This document shows positions 1 to 7,525 of a stretch of 52,389 nt of DNA, piece after piece. Numbering within the stretch: the stretch's first letter is position 1; every line of letters starts with the position of its first letter. Both the position numbers and the translations under genes were made by a program. A model generated the notes under the pieces. That model was not told the DNA's origin. It saw nothing but the letters and a program-made list of their open reading frames with translations, and made no database searches. The DNA comes from Alicyclobacillus suci (GTDB taxonomy: Bacteria > Bacillota > Bacilli > Alicyclobacillales > Alicyclobacillaceae): NCBI RefSeq assembly GCF_017329615.1, contig NZ_JAFMTW010000024.1, positions 1 through 52,389 of the forward strand, in the 5' to 3' direction.

Positions 1-323
1 GTTGGGGTAGAATTTGTGTTTCATATGTCGCGAATCTGTTGGATGCCACAAATAAGGCAGAAAGGTGCGGTATGCCGCCAGGTCGCCTCGGGGGCCCCGG
101 CGTTTCCGCTCCGTGTCGCGGGCGTCGCACCCGAGCGCTAAGCTGACAAATCTCTGCGTAAAACTGAGAATTATTTCATAAAAGGTGATATATTAGTATT
201 AGCATCGTCACAGGTGAGTGTGTGGAAAGCGGTTACCTATGGCGTTGCAGGGATGGGTTGATTCCTGAGCGGTACAGTGGGATCGGAAGTCATATCATTC
301 AGTCATCTAAGGAGGAATGTAAG
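1..323. other. Upstream region, no gene called; GC-rich hairpin
   Basis: I see no convincing gene before the transporter start at 324. Bases 80-140 are strikingly GC-rich and contain an inverted repeat, CTCGGG at 87-92 with CCCGAG at 130-135, plus an internal GGGGCCCC. This could be the 3' end of a structured RNA or a terminator of a gene left of the window. An AT-rich stretch follows (about 165-205) where the promoter of the transporter operon probably lies, but no clear -35/-10 pair could be fixed. Confidence 0.3.
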
Positions 324-1673
324 GTGTCCCGTACAAGTCCAGTGGCTCAAACGCAATCCATGGCTGCCAAGAGGCGTCCACGTTTTCGCTACACGATTAT
401 GTCGTTGATTGTTCTGATGACCATGATTAATTACATTGACCGTGGTGCAATTTCGTATGCTTCGGAGCCGATTATTCGTCTGTTTCACTTAGACGAGTCG
501 TCGTGGGGCGAGGTGCTGGGGTATTTCGGTTATGGTTACATGGTTGGTTCTATCTTTGGCGGCATTTTGTCGGATAAAAAGGGACCTAAATTCGTTTGGA
601 TTGTCGCCGGGAGCCTTTGGTCACTCTTTGAGATTTTGATGGCGTTTGCAGGGAATATCGGGATTGTCGTGTTTGGCGGATCGGCCTTGGCTGGATTTGC
701 TGTCATTCGCATTCTGTTTGGCGTATCGGAGGGGCCACTGTTCTCGACGATGAACAAAACGGTGGCCAACTGGGCGGCGCCAAAGGAAAAGGGATTCATG
801 CAGTCGTTCGGTTTGTTTGGCGTGCCGTTTGGCTCGCTCATCACTGCGCCGATTGCCGTCGGGCTTTTGTCTGTTACCTCGTGGCAGATGACATTTGTGA
901 TTCTTGGCCTGCTTGGAGTCGCCTGGGTCATCGTTTGGTCGAAGGTTTTCCGAAACCGTCCGGAAGATCATCCCCGTGTGAGTAAGGCGGAATTGGACAT
1001 AATTCGATCCGGCCAGGACGTATTATCACAGGAAGCTACATTAGTGGAATCCGAACAACAGCAGATTCCGTGGTATCATTTTTTTAAGAATCCAACACTG
1101 ATTTGCAACGCAATTGGGTATTTTGCGTTTCAGTACGTCAACTTTTTGATTCTGACTTGGACACCAAAGTACTTGCAAGATACGTTTCACTACGCGTTGT
1201 CAAACTTGTGGTATATGGGGATGATCCCATGGATTGGCGCATGTATTACGGTGCTTTTGGGTGGGCGCATATCCGATGCGCTGCGTAAGCGCACGGGTAA
1301 TCTGCGAATTGCCCGGTCGGGGTTGGCCGTAGGCTCGCTCGTGTTAACGGCTGTCTGCTTTTTAATCATTCCTGCAGTGCACAGCGTGGCAATCGTGTTA
1401 TTGCTGATGGCAATTGGTAACGCGTTTAACTTTTTGCCGAACTCTGTGTATTGGGCAGTTGTCATTGATACGGAGCCCGCAAAGGCCGGTAGTTTTGGCG
1501 GAGTGACGCATTTTATTACGAACATTGCAACGGTGATTGCGCCTACGTTGACAGGATTTCTAGTTGCTGCCAGTGGCTATAACGCAATGTTTGTCGCTGC
1601 TGCGGTTGCTTCGGTGATCGGTATGCTTGCGATGGTTTTTGTGAAGCCCGGGAAGCGGCGGTCTGCCGTGTAG
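324..1673 (+). CDS. MFS transporter, ACS (anion:cation symporter) family, probable tartrate/dicarboxylate importer
   Basis: A major facilitator of 449 residues with about 12 membrane segments. Shortly after the start, the first helix carries the NYIDRG..S.A signature typical of the anion:cation symporter family (tartrate, phthalate, galactonate and hexuronate carriers). The GTG start at 324 is preferred over the upstream in-frame start at 222, because AAGGAGG lies 8 nt before it and the 34 extra residues look non-coding. The dehydrogenase 28 nt downstream is of the tartrate/D-malate type, so the likely substrate is tartrate or D-malate. The substrate is inferred from context; the family assignment is seen in the sequence. 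Confidence 0.85.
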   Translation: MSRTSPVAQTQSMAAKRRPRFRYTIMSLIVLMTMINYIDRGAISYASEPIIRLFHLDESSWGEVLGYFGYGYMVGSIFGGILSDKKGPKFVWIVAGSLWSLFEILMAFAGNIGIVVFGGSALAGFAVIRILFGVSEGPLFSTMNKTVANWAAPKEKGFMQSFGLFGVPFGSLITAPIAVGLLSVTSWQMTFVILGLLGVAWVIVWSKVFRNRPEDHPRVSKAELDIIRSGQDVLSQEATLVESEQQQIPWYHFFKNPTLICNAIGYFAFQYVNFLILTWTPKYLQDTFHYALSNLWYMGMIPWIGACITVLLGGRISDALRKRTGNLRIARSGLAVGSLVLTAVCFLIIPAVHSVAIVLLLMAIGNAFNFLPNSVYWAVVIDTEPAKAGSFGGVTHFITNIATVIAPTLTGFLVAASGYNAMFVAAAVASVIGMLAMVFVKPGKRRSAV

Positions 1674-1701
1674 TAGCGCGGATAATGGGAGGGTGAATGG
1701 T

Positions 1702-2763
1702 TTGGAGCAATTTGAAATCGCAGTGATTCCTGGTGACGGGATTGGTAAGGAAGTCGTTCCGGCGGCGATTCGCGTGTTGGAGGCTGTCGCTGACATTCAC
1801 GGGGGGCTTGGCTTTCGGTGGACATCGTTTCCCTGGAGTTGTGACTATTATTTGAAGCACGGTGTGATGATGCCGGAGGACGGCATTGAGACGTTACAAG
1901 GCTTTCATCAGATTTTCTTGGGTGCGGTGGGGATGCCGAAGTTGGTGCCGGATCACGTTTCCTTGTGGGGGCTTCTTATCAAAATTCGGCGAGCACTGCA
2001 CCAGTCCATCAACGTGCGACCAGCGAAATTGCTGAGAGGCTTATCATCGCCACTGCGAGACCCTGGCGAGTTTGATTTCGTCGTTGTTCGCGAAAATTCG
2101 GAGGGGGAGTACTCGGAGATTGGCGGGCGGATGCATCGAGGTACAGATGAGTTGGCGATGCAGACCGCTGTATTCACCCGGAAAGCGACAGCGCGTGCGA
2201 TGCACTACGCATTTGAGTTGGCTAGTCGTCGCCGGAAGCACGTCACGAGTGCGACCAAGTCCAATGGGATTTCTCACAGCATGCCGTTTTGGGATGATGT
2301 GTTTCAGGATGTAGCACAAGCGCACCAAGAGATTGCTACAAGCAAGCACCACATTGATGCCCTTGCGGCGTTTTTAGTGATGAAGCCACAGATGTTTGAC
2401 GTGATTGTCGCGTCGAATTTATTTGGCGATATCTTGACTGATCTCGGTGGCGCTATTATGGGCAGCATTGGCATTGCCCCGGCTGCGAATTTAAATGTCG
2501 AGCGGTCATATCCTTCGATGTTTGAGCCTGTGCATGGGTCTGCGCCCGACATCGCGGGGCAGGGAATTGCGAATCCGCTTGGTCAAATTTGGACGGGGAA
2601 AATGATGCTCGATTTCCTAGGTTTTGAGGATCTGGGTACACTCGTTCTCGAAGCTATGGAAGCTACCCTAGCGAGCGGTGTGAAAACACCAGACTTGGGC
2701 GGTAAGGCGACGACCACTGAGGTGACCGACGAAGTGATTGCGTACTTGCGCAGGCGCGCATGA
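1702..2763 (+). CDS. Tartrate / D-malate dehydrogenase (isopropylmalate dehydrogenase family)
   Basis: An NAD-dependent beta-decarboxylating dehydrogenase of 353 residues. It has the N-terminal IPGDGIGKEV motif, the DHVSLWGLL segment characteristic of the TtuC/DmlA branch, the TSATKSNGI segment that replaces the leuB-type KANILK motif, and the metal/NAD region SNLFGDILTDLGG with HGSAPDIAGQ. Family enzymes oxidise tartrate or D-malate, giving oxaloglycolate or pyruvate plus CO2. The TTG at 1702 is chosen because GGGAGGG (1687-1693) lies 8 nt upstream; the GTG at 1693 overlaps that site. It lies directly behind the ACS-family transporter, and together they form a plausible uptake-and-oxidation unit. 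Tartrate versus D-malate cannot be decided by eye. Confidence 0.85.
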   Translation: MEQFEIAVIPGDGIGKEVVPAAIRVLEAVADIHGGLGFRWTSFPWSCDYYLKHGVMMPEDGIETLQGFHQIFLGAVGMPKLVPDHVSLWGLLIKIRRALHQSINVRPAKLLRGLSSPLRDPGEFDFVVVRENSEGEYSEIGGRMHRGTDELAMQTAVFTRKATARAMHYAFELASRRRKHVTSATKSNGISHSMPFWDDVFQDVAQAHQEIATSKHHIDALAAFLVMKPQMFDVIVASNLFGDILTDLGGAIMGSIGIAPAANLNVERSYPSMFEPVHGSAPDIAGQGIANPLGQIWTGKMMLDFLGFEDLGTLVLEAMEATLASGVKTPDLGGKATTTEVTDEVIAYLRRRA

Positions 2764-2969
2764 TGCCCGTTCATTCGGGGGAGTAGTTACTTGGCGGTCT
2801 CTGCTGCGGTGTTTTGGTATATTCCAGGCATCGTCATTGTGACATCGCCCGCGTTGGGTTACGCTACATAGGGCTGTCTACGAGACAGGGGCTTATCGCC
2901 TTCCAACGTCTATACGGATTGGACGAAGGACCTTACTGTGGATTTCGGAACGATGCAGGGGGAAAAACA

Positions 2970-3902
2970 TTGATTCAAATTGTTATCGCAGACGCAGATG
3001 ATGGAAAACAGATTCACAAGTGGCTGCGGTTGTTGCTGCCGGGCATGCCGCTGTCTGGCATCCACAAGTTTATTCGAACCGGTCGCATCAAGGTGAACGG
3101 CAAGCGTGGAAAGCGAGACACAGTGCTTCATGCGGGAGATACTGTGAACTTGTATATGACCGATGAGGACTATGCGGCATCTCGGAAGCCGAAACGGGAG
3201 AAGTATGCTGGCGTAAAGTCAAACGTCGATGTGCGCTACGAAGACGATGAAGTCGTGATTGTGAATAAACCGGCAGGCATATTGGTTCACGCCGCAGACG
3301 GTGATTATGCTTCGACACTGCAGGCGCAAGTGGAGGCGTATGTGTATCGCAAGCGCGATACAGCGGAGGGCCAGGCGTTTACACCAGCTCCGGTACATCG
3401 CCTGGATAGGAACACAACCGGGCTCGTCATCTTTGCAAAGACGTCGCGTGCAGCGCGTGAGTTGGCCGAGGCGTTTCAATCGGGGCGTATCGAGAAGACG
3501 TATTTGGCACTTGTTGCAGGGACTGTGCGAAAGGCCGGACGAGTCACCGCGGCACTCGCTCGTGTTTCTGACGAAGTGACAGCGGTGACGGCACAGGGAA
3601 AAGAGAGTGCGACGAATTACGTGCCCATTTCCGCTGCCGGTGGCACGACGTTGATGAAAATTCACCTTGAGACTGGGCGAACACACCAAATTCGAGCACA
3701 TATGGCGCACATTCGCCACCCGTTGGTGGGCGATGTGAAGTATGGTGCGCGAAGGGAACAAGGAAACAGCACATTTTATTTGCATGCAGCCCAGCTCAAG
3801 AAAGACGGGGATTTTAGTGTCACTGCACCAATGCCGAGGGCGTTTGCCGCGAAGTTACAGGCGCTTGGGTATGACCTTGCAACTCTTGACGGGAAACTCT
3901 GA
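2970..3902 (+). CDS. RluA-family pseudouridine synthase
   Basis: Isomerises specific uridines to pseudouridine in rRNA (or tRNA). The 310-residue protein has an N-terminal S4-like RNA-binding segment (KFIRTGRIKVNGK), then the catalytic domain with HRLDRNTTGLVIFAKT, whose Asp is the invariant catalytic residue, and the C-terminal GRTHQIRAHMAHIRHPLVGD motif of RluA/RluC/RluD enzymes. The TTG start at 2970 is preceded by AGGGGG and gives the usual family N-terminus; the longer open frame back to 2814 lacks similarity and a ribosome site. Which uridine it modifies cannot be told. It converges on the thioesterase gene, with hairpins in between. Confidence 0.9.
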   Translation: MIQIVIADADDGKQIHKWLRLLLPGMPLSGIHKFIRTGRIKVNGKRGKRDTVLHAGDTVNLYMTDEDYAASRKPKREKYAGVKSNVDVRYEDDEVVIVNKPAGILVHAADGDYASTLQAQVEAYVYRKRDTAEGQAFTPAPVHRLDRNTTGLVIFAKTSRAARELAEAFQSGRIEKTYLALVAGTVRKAGRVTAALARVSDEVTAVTAQGKESATNYVPISAAGGTTLMKIHLETGRTHQIRAHMAHIRHPLVGDVKYGARREQGNSTFYLHAAQLKKDGDFSVTAPMPRAFAAKLQALGYDLATLDGKL

Positions 3903-3954
3903 CGATAGTCTCCGTCAAGGCATCTGTGGTTTGCCAGCGAATGTGTATGCTGGC
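3885..3954. terminator. Hairpins between convergent rluA-like and thioesterase genes
   Basis: CTTGACGG at 3885-3892 pairs with CCGTCAAG at 3912-3919, spanning the rluA-like stop codon. A second hairpin, GCCAGC (3933-3938) with GCTGGC (3949-3954), follows. Neither has a strong T-run, so terminator function is inferred from the convergent arrangement. Confidence 0.45.
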
Positions 3955-3965
3955 GCTTTACCTGT

Positions 3966-4361
3966 TTAATCTGTGTATTGCGCGATGACGTTCGGGACAG
4001 GGACAGGTATCCCAGTTTCGGGGTGTACCGTGACAATGACGAAGACGGCCTCGCTAATTAAATGCCCGTTCGTACCCGTAATACGCTGCTTCATGCGAAA
4101 ACTTTTGCGACCAATTTGCGACACCCAGGAGGTGATTGTCAATTGGTCGTTTTGTTTGGCGGGAAATCGGTAATCGACCTCCGCCCGTGCGACGACGGTG
4201 ATGACACCCGCCTCACGTAACGTGTCGTACGGTAAGCCATGCTGCTCATACCAGTCTTCGCGGCCCCATTCGTAATACTCTAGGTACTTGGCGTTGTTGA
4301 CGTGGCCATTGATATCTATTTCTGTACTCCGTACGAGAATGGTGATTTGCGTCACTGCCAT
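3966..4361 (-). CDS. Acyl-CoA thioesterase, 4HBT hot-dog fold (FadM/YbgC type)
   Basis: A 131-residue single hot-dog protein. The N-terminal motif EIDINGHVNNAKYLEYYEWGRE contains the catalytic Asp and the NGHVNN.YL.Y pattern of the 4HBT superfamily, which hydrolyses acyl-CoA or acyl-ACP thioesters in the cytoplasm. The start at 4361 is chosen because AGAGG stands 7 nt upstream on the minus strand; the longer open frame reaching 4646 reads through the opposite gene and is not credible. It is divergent from the M23 peptidase gene. The physiological substrate is unknown. Confidence 0.82.
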   Translation of the reverse strand: MAVTQITILVRSTEIDINGHVNNAKYLEYYEWGREDWYEQHGLPYDTLREAGVITVVARAEVDYRFPAKQNDQLTITSWVSQIGRKSFRMKQRITGTNGHLISEAVFVIVTVHPETGIPVPVPNVIAQYTD

Positions 4362-4418
4362 ATTCATACCTCTTTCTCGTTCATTCAAATGCATCGTGAA
4401 CCCCACACTGATGGATAC

Positions 4419-4427
4419 ATTGTACCA
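4419..4427 (-). promoter_or_regulatory. Extended -10 promoter candidate for the thioesterase gene
   Basis: On the minus strand the motif TGGTACAAT (TG-N-TACAAT) reads as an extended -10 about 55 nt before the start at 4361. No good -35 is present at 17 bp, which is tolerated with extended -10 promoters. Confidence 0.35.
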
Positions 4428-4477
4428 GTCGGGGAAGGGTAACTGTATCAAGCCCCTGAAAGTGAGGAGTGGTGACG

Positions 4478-5509
4478 ATGCACAGACAGCGTTCTGTGTG
4501 GTTCGTGATGACCACGACAGCCATTTTGTACGGTTTCGCACTCGCCGCGCGGTCTCCAAGCGTAGCGGCCGGGTCCACGATGACACAGGCGGCGCTGCAA
4601 CCGTTGTATGAGGCGTATGGAGACAAATATCATGTTCCATGGACACTGTTAGCGGCTATTGACCGCTATGCAGAACTGGAGAAGACGAAGGCGGATAAAG
4701 AACAGGCTCCGTATTACGGGTTTGCCTTTCACCCATCGACCTGGTCCGGGATTGGCAATCCTGAGGCATTCGACGTTTCGCCAGCGAGCATTGCGATGTT
4801 CTCCGGGATTGGCCGCGATTCCAATGGAGATCAACTGGCGTTGCCGTGGGATCAGGCGGATAGAATTCAGTCTCTGGCGTATTGGTTGCACGAAGAGACG
4901 CGGCTGGATGACGGGGACGAGGAGTTGGCGGTGTGGAATTTGTTTCAAGACCCGATGGCGATGGACAGGGTCTTCGCTTATTCGGAGATCTTTGAACACT
5001 TTGGTCTGTCGGCGAATGCACACTGTTTTCCCTTAGACAAGCGTTATAACTATACAGTGAAACATAGTTTTGGCGCGGCGAGAAGCTGGGGCGGCCGGCG
5101 TTCGCACGAAGGCGTAGACATTTTCGCTGATTACGGAACTCCAGTTTTGGCGTGCAGTTATGGATTTGTCGAGTTGAAAGGTTGGAATCGTTTTGGTGGT
5201 TGGCGGGTTGGAATCCGTGACGCCAATAATTTGTACTATTATTACGCGCATTTATCTTCATTTTCACAGGGCTTGGAACAGGGTGATCTGGTACGCCCGG
5301 GGCAAGTGATTGGCTATGTTGGTAGCACGGGCTATGGACCGCCGGGAACATCAGGTAAGTTTCCGCCACATTTACATTTTGGTATCTATAAGGACACGGG
5401 TACACACGAGTGGGCGTTTAATCCATCTGGCTACTTGCTGCAGTGGCAACGCCAGAAGCAAGTCATTTGGAATCACGAACAATCTTCGACGGAATCGAAC
5501 AATAGTTGA
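4478..5509 (+). CDS. M23-family peptidoglycan metallopeptidase
   Basis: A secreted or membrane-tethered protein of 343 residues. The N-terminus has a basic start and a hydrophobic segment (VWFVMTTTAILYGFALAA) consistent with a signal peptide or anchor. A middle region of about 140 residues precedes the C-terminal LytM/M23 domain, whose zinc ligands are visible as HEGVD (HxxxD) and HLHFG (HxH). Such enzymes cleave peptide bridges in peptidoglycan. The ATG at 4478 has GAGGAG 8 nt upstream. Both zinc motifs are intact, so it is probably an active enzyme rather than an EnvC-type activator. Target bond unknown. Confidence 0.88.
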   Translation: MHRQRSVWFVMTTTAILYGFALAARSPSVAAGSTMTQAALQPLYEAYGDKYHVPWTLLAAIDRYAELEKTKADKEQAPYYGFAFHPSTWSGIGNPEAFDVSPASIAMFSGIGRDSNGDQLALPWDQADRIQSLAYWLHEETRLDDGDEELAVWNLFQDPMAMDRVFAYSEIFEHFGLSANAHCFPLDKRYNYTVKHSFGAARSWGGRRSHEGVDIFADYGTPVLACSYGFVELKGWNRFGGWRVGIRDANNLYYYYAHLSSFSQGLEQGDLVRPGQVIGYVGSTGYGPPGTSGKFPPHLHFGIYKDTGTHEWAFNPSGYLLQWQRQKQVIWNHEQSSTESNNS

Positions 5510-5535
5510 TCATGCCCGATAAAACAACCTACAAT
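5506..5535 (+). promoter_or_regulatory. Candidate sigma-A promoter ahead of thioesterase leader
   Basis: TTGATC (5506-5511) and TACAAT (5530-5535) are separated by 18 bp. The -10 lies inside the left arm of the 8-bp inverted repeat CCTACAAT (5528-5535) / ATTGTAGG (5551-5558), suggesting an operator or RNA hairpin at the transcription start. Confidence 0.45.
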
Positions 5536-5571
5536 GATACGGAGTGTGTTATTGTAGGAGGGGCAACGACG

Positions 5572-5628
5572 ATGAATCACATGGACGAGGAAGCAAAAAC
5601 GGTACGCAGGCCAAACACGAGTGCGTGA
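5572..5628 (+). CDS. 18-codon leader ORF upstream of acyl-CoA thioesterase
   Basis: An ATG at 5572 follows AGGAGGGG (5556-5563) at good spacing and reads 18 codons (MNHMDEEAKTVRRPNTSA) to a TGA. It is in the same frame as the downstream thioesterase but is separated from it by two in-frame stops. Its end overlaps a terminator-like hairpin, which suggests a regulatory leader peptide. Alternatively it may be the relic of a longer N-terminus. There is no run of one amino acid that would name a classic attenuation signal. Confidence 0.35.
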   Translation: MNHMDEEAKTVRRPNTSA

Positions 5629-5646
5629 GTGCATGCGTACCTTTTT
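5601..5646 (+). terminator. Terminator/attenuator-like hairpin in thioesterase leader
   Basis: GGTACGCA (5601-5608) pairs perfectly with TGCGTACC (5634-5641), and the run of A before it matches the T-run 5642-5646 directly after it. This is the form of a Rho-independent terminator placed between a small leader ORF and the thioesterase gene. Confidence 0.5.
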
Positions 5647-5700
5647 CTGCGTCTAAATAAATCGTGACCTGTTGCCTGTAAGAGGAGCTGAGAAGAAGCT

Positions 5701-6198
5701 GTGGAAGGTAAACCAGCGCGACTATCGCGAACGGTGATGACAGATTTGGTACTCCCGCAAGACACGAACCATTATGGAACGATTTTTGGCGGCAGAGTGA
5801 TGGCGTATGTCGACAAGATTGCGGCGATTACCGCGATGCGCCACGCGCGGAAACCGGTTGTTACGGTGTCGAGTGACAGCTTTGATTTTCTTGCGCCGGT
5901 GAAATTGGGGGAGGCCATCTCGTTAGAGGCGTTTGTCACCTACACGCATAATACGTCTATTGAGGTGTTCGTCAAAATTCAGTCGGAAAATCTGATGACT
6001 GGGGAAGTGACGACCACCGGCTCGTCGTATCTGACGTTTGTGGCGGTGGATGAAAACGGACAGAAATCCCCAGTCCCTCCGGTTATCCCGGAAACGGACG
6101 AGGAACGTATGCACTTTGACACAGCACCTGAGCGTAGAAGGCTGCGTATTGAGCGAAAACAAGAGAGAGCGCGCCGCATGTTACCGCCAGAGAATTGA
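5701..6198 (+). CDS. Acyl-CoA thioesterase, YkhA/YciA-like hot-dog family
   Basis: A 165-residue cytoplasmic acyl-CoA hydrolase. The family core is plain: DLVLPQDTNHYGTIFGG, MAYVDKIAAITAMRHAR, then VTVSSDSFDFLAPVKLGE. The Asn/His/Gly turn and the Asp of the hot-dog active site are present. Length agrees with Bacillus YkhA. The start is a GTG at 5701 with GAGGAG rather far upstream (13 nt) and a weaker AGAAG nearer, so the exact start is less certain. It is preceded by a leader with a small ORF and a terminator-like hairpin, hinting at regulated read-through. The C-terminal tail is basic and Arg-rich. Confidence 0.88.
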   Translation: MEGKPARLSRTVMTDLVLPQDTNHYGTIFGGRVMAYVDKIAAITAMRHARKPVVTVSSDSFDFLAPVKLGEAISLEAFVTYTHNTSIEVFVKIQSENLMTGEVTTTGSSYLTFVAVDENGQKSPVPPVIPETDEERMHFDTAPERRRLRIERKQERARRMLPPEN

Positions 6199-6256
6199 TG
6201 CGGCGAAATCGGACAGGGGCAGCACGAAATTATTCAGGTGTACAGGAGTTGAAGTC

Positions 6257-7525
6257 ATGCAAGATCAGGCGCACCTTGTCGCCGGCGAGTTGAACGGAGA
6301 GAAACCGTTCGGTGCGCGCGTAGCGAAGTGGTGTACATATTTACTCATTGCGTTTCCAATTGTGGATTACACGCTGCGATTGTCCGCGCTGCATTATTTA
6401 GGTTCTGTGTGGGACAAGGTTGTCTTGTTCATTCTCGCGGTCATCGCACTGAATCGCTACATTCGGGGGCATCGGCCGCGGGCATTTGGTTTCGCAAAGT
6501 TCGCAGGGTGGTACATTTTGTACTGCTTTGCGCTCATGGTGATTGGACTTTCACACCCATCCATCGCATTTGATGGGTTTCGCATGGATGTCTACTACAT
6601 TTTGTTCGGACTTTTGCTGCCGTTCTTGGTGGAACCGCGGGACGTCCCGAAATTTCTTCACGCGGCTGCCGCGGTGGCGATTTTAATTGGTGTACACGGC
6701 GTGATTCAATACGTGATGGCGCCACAGATTCCGAGTGGTTGGGTAGATGTCACTGAACATGTGCGCACGCGCGTGTTCTCGGTGCTCAAATCGCCAAATG
6801 AGTTGGGCGCCGCTATGGAAATGATGATTCCCATCATTTTTGGATTGTGTATCTGGGAGCGCAACCGCGTACGCAAATGGGTGTACGGCCTTGGCGGGCT
6901 GTTTTGTCTCTTAACCCTCTTCTTGACTGGAACGCGCGGCGCGTGGATGGGATTTGGCGCGGCGCTGTTATTCATCGCTATCGTCTATGAGCGCAAGTTG
7001 TTGATTGTATTGGTGATTCTCGGTGTGATTGGGTTCTTTCTACCGCCGATTCATCATCGTGTCATGGATTTGTTTAACCCGGTGTACATGATTAAATCGG
7101 CGCAGGGTGGCCGAATTATTCGCTGGCAAACTGCGTTTGACGTCATGTCCGGAAATCCGCTGTTTGGGGCCGGGTTGGGGCGCTATGGCGGATCAGTCGC
7201 ATCGACCCACGGCTACTCCATTTACTCAGACAACTATTACGCCAAAATTCTCGGCGAGTCGGGCTTGGTGGGACTCGTCCTGTTTGTGGCGATGCATATT
7301 GCGATTTTGCGCGAAATGATTGTGACAGTCGTCCGCCGTGCGAAGGGGCGCCAACGTTATCTCGCACTCGGTGGACTTGCAGGTGTGGTCGCGATTTTGG
7401 TTCATAACTGCGTGGAAAACGTATTTGAGTACGCACCGTCCCTCATGCTTTATTTTGTGATGGTAGGTTTGTTCTTGCTCTGGGGACGCAGTTTGGAGAA
7501 TCAGGAGGTACAGCATGAAGAATAA
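6257..7525 (+). CDS. O-antigen ligase / polysaccharide polymerase family membrane protein (Wzy_C)
   Basis: A 422-residue polytopic membrane protein with about 10-12 hydrophobic segments. Near the C-terminal part it has the Wzy_C hallmark: a periplasmic/extracellular loop after NPLFGAGLGRYG, followed by DNYYAKILGESGLVGLVLFV. In Gram-positive bacteria such proteins polymerise or ligate cell-surface glycans. The ATG at 6257 is chosen from AGGAG 8 nt upstream; the frame is open back to 6038 but overlaps the thioesterase. It overlaps the next gene by 11 nt, so the three genes to 9964 are very likely one operon. The glycan involved is unknown. Confidence 0.82.
   Translation: MQDQAHLVAGELNGEKPFGARVAKWCTYLLIAFPIVDYTLRLSALHYLGSVWDKVVLFILAVIALNRYIRGHRPRAFGFAKFAGWYILYCFALMVIGLSHPSIAFDGFRMDVYYILFGLLLPFLVEPRDVPKFLHAAAAVAILIGVHGVIQYVMAPQIPSGWVDVTEHVRTRVFSVLKSPNELGAAMEMMIPIIFGLCIWERNRVRKWVYGLGGLFCLLTLFLTGTRGAWMGFGAALLFIAIVYERKLLIVLVILGVIGFFLPPIHHRVMDLFNPVYMIKSAQGGRIIRWQTAFDVMSGNPLFGAGLGRYGGSVASTHGYSIYSDNYYAKILGESGLVGLVLFVAMHIAILREMIVTVVRRAKGRQRYLALGGLAGVVAILVHNCVENVFEYAPSLMLYFVMVGLFLLWGRSLENQEVQHEE

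Noticed and set aside
3219..3785. 188-codon minus-strand frame inside the rluA-like gene
   Set aside because: A shadow frame with no ribosome site or domain, opposite a strongly supported gene.
3966..4646. Long 226-codon reading of the thioesterase frame
   Set aside because: The first 95 codons overlap the divergent M23 gene and its promoter; family similarity and the ribosome site begin at 4361.
6038..6256. N-terminal extension of the O-antigen-ligase-like gene
   Set aside because: It overlaps the thioesterase in another frame, lacks a ribosome site and has no membrane-protein character.
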